Below, in pieces: positions 1 to 11,771 of a DNA stretch of 64,000 bases. Origin of the DNA: Halobacterium sp. DL1 (GTDB lineage Archaea > Halobacteriota > Halobacteria > Halobacteriales > Halobacteriaceae). The notes beneath the pieces are model-generated. The model was not told where the DNA came from. It searched no databases and saw nothing but the letters and a program-made list of their open reading frames with translations. The stretch spans positions 186,001 through 250,000 of the forward strand of contig CP007060.1 of NCBI GenBank assembly GCA_000230955.3, in the 5' to 3' direction. The translations under genes and the position numbers were made by a program. Position 1 is the first letter of the stretch. The number at the start of each line of letters is the position of its first letter.

Positions 1-2
1 CG

Positions 3-566
3 GACGGCGACGGCTACCACTCGCCGTGGGACGAGGACTTCGCGCGTGCGCTCGCGCTCCGCGGGCACACGACGAGCCTCACCGCTCGCTACCTCTCCGG
101 CGTCGCCGGCGAGGATATCGAGCCCCCGCAGCGCTACTTCAGCGTCGAGAAGGCCTACCGGAACGACACGCTGGACGCCACCCACCTCCTGGAGTTCTTC
201 CAGATCGAGGGCTGGGTGATGGCCGAGGACCTCTCGGTTCGGGACCTGATGGGGACGTTCCGGGAGTTCTACAGCCAGTTCGGTATCACCGACCTCGAAT
301 TCAAGCCGACGTACAACCCCTACACGGAGCCCAGCTTCGAACTGTTCGGCCGACACCCGGAGACCGGTGAACTCATCGAGATCGGGAACTCCGGCATCTT
401 CCGGCCGGAGATGCTCGAACCCCTGGGTGTGGAGGCCGACGTGATGGCGTGGGGGCTCGCCCTCGAGCGACTACTGATGCTTGTCACTGGCTTCGAGGAC
501 ATCCGGGACGTCCACGGGACGCTGTGTGACCTCGAATTCCTGCGGGACGCGGAGGTGGTGTACTGA
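3..566 (+). CDS. pheS: Phenylalanine--tRNA ligase alpha subunit, 3' part
   Basis: The reading frame is open from the window edge and ends at TGA 564-566. It is the C-terminal catalytic part of the class II synthetase alpha subunit, which charges tRNA-Phe as an alpha2beta2 enzyme in the cytoplasm. Class II motif 2 is visible in the stretch [18 protein letters not shown], and motif 3 in GLALERLLM near the end, which binds ATP. The 5' end lies outside the window. Its stop codon overlaps the start of pheT by one base, so the two subunits are translationally coupled in one operon. Confidence 0.95.
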   Translation, partial: DGDGYHSPWDEDFARALALRGHTTSLTARYLSGVAGEDIEPPQRYFSVEKAYRNDTLDATHLLEFFQIEGWVMAEDLSVRDLMGTFREFYSQFGITDLEFKPTYNPYTEPSFELFGRHPETGELIEIGNSGIFRPEMLEPLGVEADVMAWGLALERLLMLVTGFEDIRDVHGTLCDLEFLRDAEVVY

Positions 567-2275
567 TGCCCGTCGTCGACGTCGACCCCGACGAACTCCG
601 CACGCTCACCGGCCACACCGGGAAGAGCGACGACGAACTCAAGGACGACCTCTTCGGCCTCGGCATCGAGTACGAGGGCGAGACCGAGGACGGCGAGTTC
701 AAACTGGAGTTCGAGGCCGACCGCCTCGATCGCCTCTCCGTGGAGGGCATCGCGCGCAGCCTCCGCTACCACTACGGCGACACCCGGGGCGTCTACGTCC
801 CCGACACCAACAGCGCCGAGTGGACCATCGAGGTCGAAGACGTGCCCGAGGAACGGCCGTACGTCACCGGCGCCGTCGTCCGCGGCGTGGACCTCGACGA
901 GGACGCTCTCGACTCCCTCATCCAGCTCCAGGAGAAGCTCCACGCGACGATGGGCCGCAAGCGCGCGAAGGGCGCCATCGGCATCCACGACCTGACGATG
1001 CTGAAAGGCGAGTCCCAGACCGACGAGGGCGGCCCCGAGCGCTCCATCACGTACACGGGCATCGGCCCGGACGAGGACACGTTCGTCCCGCTCGACGACG
1101 ACGCCGAGCGCACGCCCGGCGAGGTGCTCACGGAACACCCGACCGGCGAGCAGTACGCCGACCTGCTCGCCGAGTACGAGTCGTTCCCCGCCATCTACGA
1201 CGACATCGGGCTGTTCAGCTTCCCGCCAGTCATCAACGGCCGCCGGACGGAGGTGTCCACCGAGTCCCGCGAACTGTTCGTGGAACTGACGGGCACCGAC
1301 CAGTGGACCATCGACCGGATGTGCGCCATCGTCTGCTACGCGCTCGACGCCCGCGGCGCCACCGTCGAGGACGTCACCGTCGAGTACCCCGACCGGGAAC
1401 TCGTCCGGCCGGACTTCGAGGTGCGGGAGAAGCGCGTCGGCCACGACCGCATCGAGACGCTGCTCGGCATCGACCTCGCGTCCGACGACGTGGTCGACCT
1501 CGCGGAGCGCGCCGGTCTGGACGCCGAACCGGTTGGCGAGGAGTACCGCGTCGAGATTCCGCCGTACCGCGTCGACGTGCTCCACCCGGTGGACGTCGTC
1601 GACGACGTCGGCCGCGCGTACGGGTTCAACGAACTCGTCCCGCGCTACCCCGACGTGAGCACCATCGGTGGCCGCACCGAGGAGTCGCGCCTCGAGTCCG
1701 CCGCCCGCCAGGCCCTCGTCGGCGCCGGCTTCGAGGACCTCCTGAACTTCAACATGACCAGCGAGGCCGAGAACTTCGAGAGCATGCGGATCTCGCCCGG
1801 GTCCGGCGACTCCGTCGTCGGCGCCGCCGAACCAGCGACCATCTCCGAACCGTACAGCGAGGACTTCACCATCCTCCGCACGTGGGCGCTGCCGTCGCTC
1901 GCGACCGTGCTGGAGAACAACACCCATCGGTCGTACCCCCAGAACCTCGCGGAGATCGGGTTCGCCGCGCACGTCGACGACAGCGAGGAGACAGGCGTCG
2001 CCGAGCGCCGCACCGTCGCCGCCGCCCTCGCGGACCACGACGCCTCCTACGAGGACGCGAAGGCACGCCTGCAGGCGCTCTGCGACGAGTTCCACGTCGA
2101 CCTGGAGACGCCGCCGACCGACCACCCCTCGTTCATCGACGGTCGCACCGCGAGCGTGGTGGTCGACGGTGAGAATGTCGGGGTCATCGGCGAACTCCAC
2201 CCCGCGGTCATCGTCGACCACGACGTCGAGGTGCCGGTCGCCGGCTTCGAGTTCGAACTCGACGCGCTGCGCTGA
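566..2275 (+). CDS. pheT: Phenylalanine--tRNA ligase beta subunit
   Basis: This 569-residue protein matches the short archaeal PheT form, which lacks the N-terminal EMAP-like domain and the C-terminal anticodon-binding domain of bacterial PheT. It starts [18 protein letters not shown]3/B4 editing-type domain spans roughly residues 80-250 and a B5 DNA-binding-like domain roughly 270-350. The C-terminal half is a catalytically inactive synthetase-like domain that supports PheS. The ATG overlaps the pheS stop (TGATG), which fixes the start. Length and context agree with a functional pair. Confidence 0.95.
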   Translation: MPVVDVDPDELRTLTGHTGKSDDELKDDLFGLGIEYEGETEDGEFKLEFEADRLDRLSVEGIARSLRYHYGDTRGVYVPDTNSAEWTIEVEDVPEERPYVTGAVVRGVDLDEDALDSLIQLQEKLHATMGRKRAKGAIGIHDLTMLKGESQTDEGGPERSITYTGIGPDEDTFVPLDDDAERTPGEVLTEHPTGEQYADLLAEYESFPAIYDDIGLFSFPPVINGRRTEVSTESRELFVELTGTDQWTIDRMCAIVCYALDARGATVEDVTVEYPDRELVRPDFEVREKRVGHDRIETLLGIDLASDDVVDLAERAGLDAEPVGEEYRVEIPPYRVDVLHPVDVVDDVGRAYGFNELVPRYPDVSTIGGRTEESRLESAARQALVGAGFEDLLNFNMTSEAENFESMRISPGSGDSVVGAAEPATISEPYSEDFTILRTWALPSLATVLENNTHRSYPQNLAEIGFAAHVDDSEETGVAERRTVAAALADHDASYEDAKARLQALCDEFHVDLETPPTDHPSFIDGRTASVVVDGENVGVIGELHPAVIVDHDVEVPVAGFEFELDALR

Positions 2276-2287
2276 CTGCGACCGTCT

Positions 2288-2791
2288 CTACGCCGCGATT
2301 CGCTTCTCGTACTGGTACCGGTTGCAGTCGAACTCGTCGTCACGAACGGTGTCGACGCGCTCGAACCCCCGTGCCTCGTAGAACGCGACGGCGTCCTCGT
2401 TCGGTGCCACGACCGACAGCCGCAATCGGGTCCTCCCACGCTCAGCGGCCGCCGCCTCCGCGCGCTCCAGCAGCGCCGTTCCGACACCGTCGCCGTGCGC
2501 GTCGGGAGCAACGTAGATGCGGTAGAGGACCGCCGTCTCGTCGCCGTCCAGTGTCGTCTCCGCGAACCCGATGACTTCGTCCGCCCCTTCGGCCACGAAC
2601 AGGTCCCGGTCAGCCGGCTCGACGTCGTCGGCGACCACCTTCTCGGGGTCGAACCACGCGTTCACGTACTCGGTGACGGTGTCCTCGCCCAGCAGGTCGT
2701 CGTACGCCGTGTGCCATGACGCACGCGCGACGGCTTGAATCGCGGCTGCGTCCTCGGCCACCGCCTCCCGAATCTCGAACGAATCGGCCAT
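2288..2791 (-). CDS. GNAT family N-acetyltransferase
   Basis: This 167-residue protein has the GNAT fold. The acetyl-CoA pyrophosphate-binding segment is VAPDAHGDGVGTALLERA (about residues 92-109), followed by the C-terminal VAPNEDAVAFYEARGFERV segment typical of the family. GNAT enzymes transfer an acetyl group from acetyl-CoA to an amine; the substrate cannot be read from sequence. The gene converges on pheT with 12 bases between them. The start at 2791 is the first methionine before the conserved FEIREA beta strand. Confidence 0.88.
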   Translation of the reverse strand: MADSFEIREAVAEDAAAIQAVARASWHTAYDDLLGEDTVTEYVNAWFDPEKVVADDVEPADRDLFVAEGADEVIGFAETTLDGDETAVLYRIYVAPDAHGDGVGTALLERAEAAAAERGRTRLRLSVVAPNEDAVAFYEARGFERVDTVRDDEFDCNRYQYEKRIAA

Positions 2792-2835
2792 CTAGTCAGT
2801 ACTCGCACGACCGAACGCGAAAAATGCTGTGGCGA

Positions 2836-3885
2836 CTACAGGTCTGCGCCGACCGCGTCCTCGACGGAGTCGAAGCCGTCGCGCTCCAGCAAGTCGAGCA
2901 GCCCCTCGTTGATGCTCCGTGCGACCGAGGGCCCGCGGTAGACGAGACCGGTGTACAGCTGGACGACCGAGGCGCCCGCGCGGATCTTCTCGTAGGCGTC
3001 CTCGGCGGTGAAGACGCCGCCCACGCCGACGACAGGCCGGTCGGTGCGCTCCGCGACGAAGCGCACCTGGTCGGTCGCACGGTCGCGAATCGGTCTCCCG
3101 GAGAGGCCACCGCCCTCCGCTGCGTTCGGACTCCGCAGGGAATCGGGACGTTCGGTGGTCGTGTTCGTCGCGACGATCCCGTCCAACCCGAGTTCGTTCA
3201 CCAGGTCGATGGCGTCCGTCACGGCCTCCCGGTGGAGGTCCGGGGAGAGTTTCACGAGCAGCGGCGCCGCGCCAGCGTCCTGGAGCGCGTCGAGAATCGC
3301 CGCCAGCTGTTCCCGGTTCTGGAGTTCCCGGAGGCCGGGCGTGTTCGGGCTGGAGACGTTCACCACGAAGTAGTCTCCCGCGTCTGCGACGCGCTCGTAC
3401 GTGTAGCGGTAGTCCTCGGGGGCCTCCTCCAGGGGCGTGACCTTCGACTTCCCCACGTTCACGCCGAGGGGGACGTCCGGGAGCGTCGCCCCGTCCAGGC
3501 GGCGGCCGACAGCGTCCGCGCCGTGGTTGTTGAACCCCATGCGGTTGACCAGCGCCTCGTCCTCGGGGAGGCGGAACAGCCGCGGCCGTGGGTTCCCCGG
3601 CTGTCGCTCGGCCGTCACGGCGCCGACCTCGACGTGACCGAAGCCCAGCGCGACGAGTGCACGCGGCGCCTCGGCGTTCTTGTCGAAGCCGGCGGCCAAG
3701 CCCACCGGGTTTGCGAACGACTGGCCGAACGCATCGACGGCGAGTCGCTCATCGTGGACGGTGTACTGCTTCGCGTACGCGTGGTGAATGCCTGTGCGCT
3801 CGGCGACGCGAAGCAGTCCCATGGTGGCGTCGTGAACGCGCTCGGGTGGGAGACGAAGCAGTGCCGGCTTCAGCAGCTCGTACAT
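2836..3885 (-). CDS. pyrD: Dihydroorotate dehydrogenase, class 2 (quinone)
   Basis: This enzyme oxidises dihydroorotate to orotate in pyrimidine synthesis and passes electrons from FMN to membrane quinone. The 349-residue product starts MYELLKPALLRLPPERVHDA; this N-terminal helical segment is the membrane-associated part found only in class 2 enzymes. The active-site stretch NVSSPNTPGLRELQ carries the serine base of class 2. FMN-binding segments AAGFDKNA, NTTTERP and GVGGVFTAEDA are present. An upstream extension of the frame to 4116 covers the neighbouring gene in another frame and is not used. It sits 5 bases downstream of the AbrB-like gene, so the two are probably co-transcribed. pyrC lies far away at 55 kb. 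Confidence 0.94.
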   Translation of the reverse strand: MYELLKPALLRLPPERVHDATMGLLRVAERTGIHHAYAKQYTVHDERLAVDAFGQSFANPVGLAAGFDKNAEAPRALVALGFGHVEVGAVTAERQPGNPRPRLFRLPEDEALVNRMGFNNHGADAVGRRLDGATLPDVPLGVNVGKSKVTPLEEAPEDYRYTYERVADAGDYFVVNVSSPNTPGLRELQNREQLAAILDALQDAGAAPLLVKLSPDLHREAVTDAIDLVNELGLDGIVATNTTTERPDSLRSPNAAEGGGLSGRPIRDRATDQVRFVAERTDRPVVGVGGVFTAEDAYEKIRAGASVVQLYTGLVYRGPSVARSINEGLLDLLERDGFDSVEDAVGADL

Positions 3886-3890
3886 CCGGC

Positions 3891-4088
3891 TCAGAAGTCG
3901 TGCTCGACGTCCTCGGGGTCGGCTTTCTGGATGATTATCTTGTCCTCCCTGACGCGAACGAACACTTCGTCGCCGATGCCGAGGCCGGCGACGGAGAGTT
4001 CGTCCTCGTGGAGGTTGACGTGGGCGTTGTGATACTCGCCGTCCTCGCCTTTCGCGCCACTCGGACTGAGCTTCTTCTTGCGAACCAT
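3891..4088 (-). CDS. Small AbrB/SpoVT-like domain protein
   Basis: This 65-residue protein begins MVRKKKLSPSGAKGEDGEYHNAHVNLHEDELSVAGLGIGDEVFVRV with a basic start and then a swapped-hairpin-like pattern (LGIGDEVFVRVREDKIIIQK). That pattern is typical of AbrB/SpoVT DNA-binding domains, but only one copy is present, so a dimer would be needed for DNA binding. The gene lies immediately upstream of pyrD on the same strand. Its role is not known; regulation of the pyrD transcript is possible, but adjacency is the only support. The start is the ATG at 4088. Confidence 0.75.
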   Translation of the reverse strand: MVRKKKLSPSGAKGEDGEYHNAHVNLHEDELSVAGLGIGDEVFVRVREDKIIIQKADPEDVEHDF

Positions 4089-4227
4089 CGCGGGTTTCTA
4101 CGTTGTCCTTCGCCACAGGCCATACTTAAGTTCTTTCGACCACGGGAGCGACGCCCCCCTCCGGCGGGCGTTCCAGCCAGATCACGGCCGTAGGCCGACG
4201 CTTTCCCCGAACCACGGAGGAAACCTC

Positions 4228-4261
4228 ATAAATATATCGCCTCAAACGCCGATATATTTAT
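4228..4261. promoter_or_regulatory. Symmetrical TATA dyad upstream of MC1
   Basis: A perfect 12-base inverted repeat (ataaatatatcg at 4228-4239 and cgatatatttat at 4250-4261) is separated by 10 bases. Each arm contains an archaeal TATA-like core, so the dyad could be two back-to-back promoters. One would serve MC1 on the plus strand, with a predicted transcript start near 4283. The other would serve the AbrB-pyrD pair on the minus strand. It could equally be an operator overlapping one promoter. The AT-rich block stands out sharply in a GC-rich region. Confidence 0.65.
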
Positions 4262-4298
4262 CATGGGGCCTTGTGTTGCCATGGCATGGAGGAAAACC

Positions 4299-4610
4299 AT
4301 GGTACGCGAGGACGGTAAGCGCAATTTCGCGCTACGAGAGGCGAACGGTGACGAAACCAGTGTCTTCAGTGGGAACACACCACGACAGGCCGCCCTCAAG
4401 GCTGCCCGTCGCCTCGACGGCACAGGCGTCAGCGAGGACGAGGCCGACCGGGAGGATATCCGTCTCCGCGAGAAGGGGACGGACAAAGTCCACATCTACG
4501 AAGGCTGGGCGTGGGAGGAAGACGCTCCCGACGACAAGCCGGACTGGATGCCTGGCGACATCACGAAGGCGAACGTATCCAAGCAGGGCATCGAGCACAT
4601 CGAGGAGTAA
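4299..4610 (+). CDS. Chromosomal protein MC1
   Basis: This small DNA-binding protein bends and compacts archaeal DNA and is known from methanogens and haloarchaea. The product is 103 residues from ATG 4299, the family's usual size. Family hallmarks are KRNFALREANG, the segment NTPRQAALKAARR, LREKGTDKVHIYEGW, and the C-terminal PDWMPGDITKANVSKQGIEH. An earlier in-frame ATG exists at 4263, but 4299 has a GGAGG ribosome-binding site 6 bases before it and begins exactly where the family begins. The gene stands alone between pyrD and the rRNA operon and has a strong TATA dyad upstream. Confidence 0.93.
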   Translation: MVREDGKRNFALREANGDETSVFSGNTPRQAALKAARRLDGTGVSEDEADREDIRLREKGTDKVHIYEGWAWEEDAPDDKPDWMPGDITKANVSKQGIEHIEE

Positions 4611-4820
4611 TCTGCGCGTTCGCCGGTCCCGGCAGACACATTTTGTCCGCGTTCGCGACGCGTAAGCGCTTAGTCACCGACGCGAGTAGTTCGGGCCACG
4701 TGGGTACCACTCGGCCCGACCGCACGCACTCGCGCGGGACGACCGGCCGACCTCCGCCCACGTGACACCACGCTGTCGAGCGAATTTCTGGTATGCGGTG
4801 GCGTGTCGAAGCGCCTCTGA

Positions 4821-4866
4821 TTCGACGGGGTTTTACGTAACCCACCACTCGGATAGATTGCGAACG
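4821..4866 (+). promoter_or_regulatory. rRNA promoter P1
   Basis: This is the first unit of a tandem rRNA promoter array. The upstream element is TTCGAC at 4821, with a TATA-like core ttttacgtaa at 4831-4840. The haloarchaeal rRNA start octamer TGCGAACG lies at 4859-4866, exactly 38 bases from the start of the upstream element. The 210 bases between the MC1 stop and this unit show no gene. Confidence 0.75.
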
Positions 4867-4953
4867 ACGTGAGGTGGCTCGGTGACCCCGACGCCACTGA
4901 TTGACGCCTCCGCACCCGTTCGGCGTCGACCGCCTCGCTTCTGGCGAGCCCGG

Positions 4954-4999
4954 TTCGATGCCCTTAAGTAATAACGGGGCGTTCGGATTAATGCGAACG
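4954..4999 (+). promoter_or_regulatory. rRNA promoter P2
   Basis: Second promoter unit. It has TTCGATGCCCTTAAGTAATA at 4954-4973 and the start octamer TGCGAACG at 4992-4999, again 38 bases after the upstream element. A small hairpin (ctcgc ttctg gcgag) lies just before it. It is almost identical to P3. Confidence 0.85.
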
Positions 5000-5084
5000 A
5001 CAACGAGGTCGCCCGGTTCCCCCGGGCGATTGACGCATGATCCTCTGCCCCGTTTCGGCGACGAACTCGCTCTCACGAGCTGGG

Positions 5085-5130
5085 TTCGATGCCCTTAAGT
5101 AATAATGGGGCGTCGGAGGTAATGCGAACG
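5085..5130 (+). promoter_or_regulatory. rRNA promoter P3
   Basis: Third unit, 131 bases after P2, with the same TTCGATGCCCTTAAGTAATA core at 5085-5104 and TGCGAACG at 5123-5130. A CTCG...CGAG hairpin again precedes it. The repeat suggests duplication of a complete promoter module. Confidence 0.85.
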
Positions 5131-5150
5131 TCGTCTCGGACCGAGTGTGG

Positions 5151-5190
5151 TTCGATGGGTTTATACCCGTCTGCGAACTACGTTCAGGTC
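5151..5190 (+). promoter_or_regulatory. rRNA promoter P4, variant
   Basis: TTCGATGGGTTTATACC at 5151-5167 resembles the other rRNA promoters. Its TGCGAAC copy (5172-5178) is only 21 bases away instead of 38, so it cannot be the start site in the same way. If the TATA-like core tttatacc is used, transcription would start near 5187-5190. It is the promoter nearest to 16S. Confidence 0.55.
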
Positions 5191-5242
5191 CGAAGGAATG
5201 AGGATTCCACCCCTGCGGTCCGCCGTACAGATGGAATCTGAT

Positions 5243-5275
5243 GTTAGCCTTGATGGTTTGGTGACATCCAACTGG
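5243..5275 (+). other. 16S processing stem, 5' arm
   Basis: The sequence from gttagccttgatggtttgg to the last bases of catccaactgg pairs with 6891-6923 downstream of 16S. The interrupted middle of the duplex fits the bulge-helix-bulge cut by archaeal splicing endonuclease to release pre-16S. The rest of the leader up to 5366 forms further short hairpins and holds no gene. Confidence 0.85.
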
Positions 5276-5366
5276 CCACGACGGAGTGTCGTGGTCTTAG
5301 GAACACACCTTGTGTTCCCGCCAAACCAGGACTTATTAGTTCTGGTCGCTGGGTTTATCCCAGCAC

Positions 5367-6839
<1,473 letters not shown>

Positions 6840-6890
6840 AACGTACGGGATTGGGGCGACGCCCCAACCCACATTTCGACGCCGTCGTGA

Positions 6891-6923
6891 CCAGTTGGAC
6901 ACCTACAAACCATCAAGGCTAAC
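6891..6923 (+). other. 16S processing stem, 3' arm
   Basis: This segment runs from ccagttgga to aaccatcaaggctaac. It is the reverse complement of 5243-5275 apart from the interrupted centre. Together the arms enclose the whole 16S gene, as expected for the haloarchaeal pre-16S processing duplex. Confidence 0.85.
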
Positions 6924-6947
6924 GCAACCGCCTCCCACCCGGGAGGT

Positions 6948-7019
6948 GGGCCCATAGCTCAGTGGTAGAGTGCCTCCTTTGCAAGGAGGATGCCCTGGGT
7001 TCGAATCCCAGTGGGTCCA
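6948..7019 (+). tRNA. tRNA-Ala (anticodon TGC)
   Basis: A 72-nt cloverleaf in the 16S-23S spacer. The acceptor stem GGGCCCA pairs with TGGGTCC and includes the G3-U70 wobble pair that identifies tRNA-Ala. The anticodon stem CCTCC/GGAGG encloses the loop TTTGCAA with anticodon TGC. The T arm has GGTTCGAATCC. There is no encoded CCA and no intron. tRNA-Ala(TGC) in this position is the normal haloarchaeal arrangement. Confidence 0.97.
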
Positions 7020-7050
7020 TCCCGCTCGGGAGTCAACGTGAACCGTGTCC

Positions 7051-7080
7051 CTTAAGTGGGAGACGGGGCTACGATGATTC
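7051..7080 (+). promoter_or_regulatory. Candidate internal promoter in the 16S-23S spacer
   Basis: The sequence CCCTTAAGT ending near 7057 repeats the core of the upstream rRNA promoters, and a start would fall near 7080. No TGCGAACG octamer follows. Internal spacer promoters before 23S are known in haloarchaeal rRNA operons, so this is plausible but weaker than P2 and P3. Confidence 0.4.
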
Positions 7081-7172
7081 CCGAGAGAAGACTGATGCAC
7101 CGTCCCGCGAGAGCGAGGATGGGAAGGGTCTATGTACGCTCCTCAGTCACCATGAGGACGTGCGATGACGAC

Positions 7173-7213
7173 CGTGTGTACGTGCAATCCAGGCGCTCAC
7201 TGGACTCGACCAC
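7173..7213 (+). other. 23S processing stem, 5' arm
   Basis: The stretch from cgtgtgta through gcaatccaggcg to ggactcgaccac pairs with 10327-10367 after 23S, with an interrupted centre at ggcgctcac. This is the expected bulge-helix-bulge duplex for release of pre-23S. Confidence 0.85.
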
Positions 7214-7390
7214 CGTGGTCGAGTACCGACTGTTGGTCACATCCGTGACTCAACAGCGCTCACCCATTGTGTGGTGAGCATCGTTGACTGCTCTGCAGTC
7301 AACATTCATCGTCGTTGGCTGCTCTGCAGCCAACAGCTCGACCACCTCGTGTGGTTGAGTACCATATTCGTCGACTGCTTTGCAGTCGAC
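7205..7390 (+). repeat. Array of hairpins in the 23S leader
   Basis: Between the processing stem and mature 23S there are six inverted repeats in a row: ctcgaccac/gtggtcgag (7205-7223), tgttg.gtcac/gtgac.caaca (7231-7255), gctcacc/ggtgagc (about 7258-7279), gttgactgc/gcagtcaac (7283-7303), gttggctgc/gcagccaac (7314-7334) and gtcgactgc/gcagtcgac (7370-7390). A further one, ctcgaccac/gtggttgag, lies at 7337-7359. Two families of related hairpins alternate, which suggests duplication. They account for most of the 377-base spacer after tRNA-Ala, which holds no protein gene. Confidence 0.8.
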
Positions 7391-7396
7391 TACCAA

Positions 7397-10303
<2,907 letters not shown>

Positions 10304-10326
10304 CACTCATGCACTTAACCACATAC

Positions 10327-10367
10327 GTGGTCGAGTCCAGGCGTTAACTGGATTGCACATACACACG
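10327..10367 (+). other. 23S processing stem, 3' arm
   Basis: This segment (gtggtcgagtccaggcg to cacatacacacg) is the partner of 7173-7213. The pair closes a duplex around the whole 23S gene with an internal asymmetric region suited to splicing endonuclease. Confidence 0.85.
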
Positions 10368-10415
10368 GACGTCCGCCGACGTCGGCGTACAACGGTTCGA
10401 TTCCGTTGGTCGGTA

Positions 10416-10537
10416 TTAAGGCGGCCATAGCGGCGGGGCCACTCCCGTACCCATCCCGAACACGGAAGATAAGCCCGCCTGCGTTCCGATCAGTACTGGA
10501 GTGCGCGAGCCTCTGGGAAATTCGGTTCGCCGCCTGC
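10416..10537 (+). rRNA. rrf: 5S ribosomal RNA
   Basis: The gene has the haloarchaeal 5S core CCCGTACCCATCCCGAACACGG and the later GAAGATAAGCCCGCC and TACTGGAGTGCGCGAGCCTCTGGGAAA. The ends ttaaggcggc and gccgcct pair as helix I, giving about 122 nt. It closes the rRNA part of the operon. The 120 bases that follow contain a T-rich stretch (actttcatag, then atttatttcg) that could end transcription, and the tRNA-Cys promoter. Confidence 0.95.
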
Positions 10538-10623
10538 CATTCATACTTTCATAGCCTCGAACAGCAACAGCGCTGTTCGGGGCTTTCTGCATTTATTTCG
10601 CGGAGTAGCGACACTGTGGACCG

Positions 10624-10634
10624 CTACGTTTAAG
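10624..10634 (+). promoter_or_regulatory. Candidate tRNA-Cys promoter
   Basis: TACGTTTAAGC contains a TATA-like tttaag about 30 bases before the tRNA-Cys 5' end. This suggests that the tRNA can be transcribed on its own as well as by read-through from the rRNA operon. Confidence 0.5.
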
Positions 10635-10660
10635 CGAGCGAACCAAGTACGACGAACTGC

Positions 10661-10736
10661 GCCAAGGTGGCAGAGTCCGGCCTAACGCAGCGGCCTGCAG
10701 AGCCGCCCATCGCCGGTTCGAATCCGGCCCTTGGCT
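10661..10736 (+). tRNA. tRNA-Cys (anticodon GCA)
   Basis: A 76-nt cloverleaf. The acceptor GCCAAGG pairs with CCTTGGC, and the discriminator base is T, the main identity element of tRNA-Cys. The anticodon stem GCGGC/GCCGC encloses CTGCAGA with anticodon GCA. The T arm reads CCGGTTCGAATCCGG. There is no encoded CCA. tRNA-Cys at the end of the rRNA operon is the typical haloarchaeal layout. A TTTT run follows directly. Confidence 0.97.
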
Positions 10737-10860
10737 TTTCGCGAGGACGAAGACGACCGCCGAGAGACATCACTAGTCGGCCGCGACGAGCGCGCCGACC
10801 TTGCGGCTGCAGCCCACAGGCTAAGTCGCTGTTCGCCCAACTAGGAATCGAGGCGGAACG

Positions 10861-11670
10861 ATGACCAACGACACCAACCTGGCGACGTTCCGCGTAGTAA
10901 CGGCCCACGACCAGATCCGGGAGCTGGCCGACAGTCACGGTGCGAGTCCGAACGTCGTCGAGCGCTCAGACGGCCGTCGTCAACTCAGCATCGAGAGGCC
11001 GACGAACGGGTCGGCGGAGGCGCTTTCCTGGGAGCAGTTCTTCGAGCGTTTCGAGAGCACGGACCAGGTGCTCGTCTACCGGCCGGCCGAACCGAACGAG
11101 CGAGACAACCCAATTTTCGACGTGGTCGACCGTGACGCGGTGGGCATCGGTGACGGCGACGAACCACCGGGCGAGTCGGTCGAAGACCACACCGAGCCGT
11201 TGGCGACTAGCGACACGGGCGACCACGAACCGGTCGCGTACGACCACGGAGAGAGCGTGGACCACGGCGACGACGAACCCGAGGACGCGTCGGTCGCACC
11301 GGCGGCCGACACCGAGCACGGGCCAACGGCTGCGACGGAGGGACTGGTGCTGGACGAGATTCACGGCGCCCAGTCGGGGATGGGTCGAGACGTCGACGAC
11401 GAGTTCCTCGTCTTCGAGAACGACGGCGACCAGCGCCTCGACCTCTCCGGGTGGGTCGTCCACAACGACGAGGGGCGGTCCTACCGGTTCCCGGAAGGAA
11501 CGACGCTCGCACCCAGGGAGCAGGTAACTCTCCATAGCGGGGACGAGCGAGACACGGAGGACCACTACTACTGGGGCGCCGGAGACCCCGTCTGGGGAGA
11601 CCAGCGGGACACGGTAACCGTCGAGACGCCGGCCGGCGAGCGCGTCCTGAGCGTCTCCTACGAGGTCTGA
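10861..11670 (+). CDS. Lamin-tail domain protein with acidic linker
   Basis: A 269-residue protein in three parts. Residues 1-80 form a small globular domain (FRVVTAHDQIRELADSHG to SWEQFFERFESTDQVLVYRP) of unknown role. Residues 85-160 are a highly acidic low-complexity linker rich in D, E and H. Residues 162-269 form a lamin-tail domain: LVLDEIHGAQ, FLVFENDGDQRLDLSGWVVHNDEG, FPEGTTLAPREQVTLHSG and WGDQRDTVTVETPAGE are the immunoglobulin-like strands of that family. There is no signal peptide, unlike many lamin-tail proteins, which are secreted. The function is unknown. The start is the ATG after the GGCGGAACG leader. Confidence 0.8.
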   Translation: MTNDTNLATFRVVTAHDQIRELADSHGASPNVVERSDGRRQLSIERPTNGSAEALSWEQFFERFESTDQVLVYRPAEPNERDNPIFDVVDRDAVGIGDGDEPPGESVEDHTEPLATSDTGDHEPVAYDHGESVDHGDDEPEDASVAPAADTEHGPTAATEGLVLDEIHGAQSGMGRDVDDEFLVFENDGDQRLDLSGWVVHNDEGRSYRFPEGTTLAPREQVTLHSGDERDTEDHYYWGAGDPVWGDQRDTVTVETPAGERVLSVSYEV

Positions 11671-11771
11671 CACCGACGGGGCGCTGACAGGAGGGCGGCT
11701 GCACGACCCGCCCGCGGCTGTCTCGGCCGCGGAAAGTAACGATTATACGCCGCCCACTACACGCTTCGAGT

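Noticed and set aside
320-2221. A 633-codon minus-strand frame opposite pheT
   Set aside because: It is the shadow of pheS/pheT; no family signature, while the plus strand is a clear synthetase.
2716-4032. A 438-codon plus-strand frame opposite pyrD
   Set aside because: Antisense shadow of pyrD; the minus strand carries an unmistakable dihydroorotate dehydrogenase.
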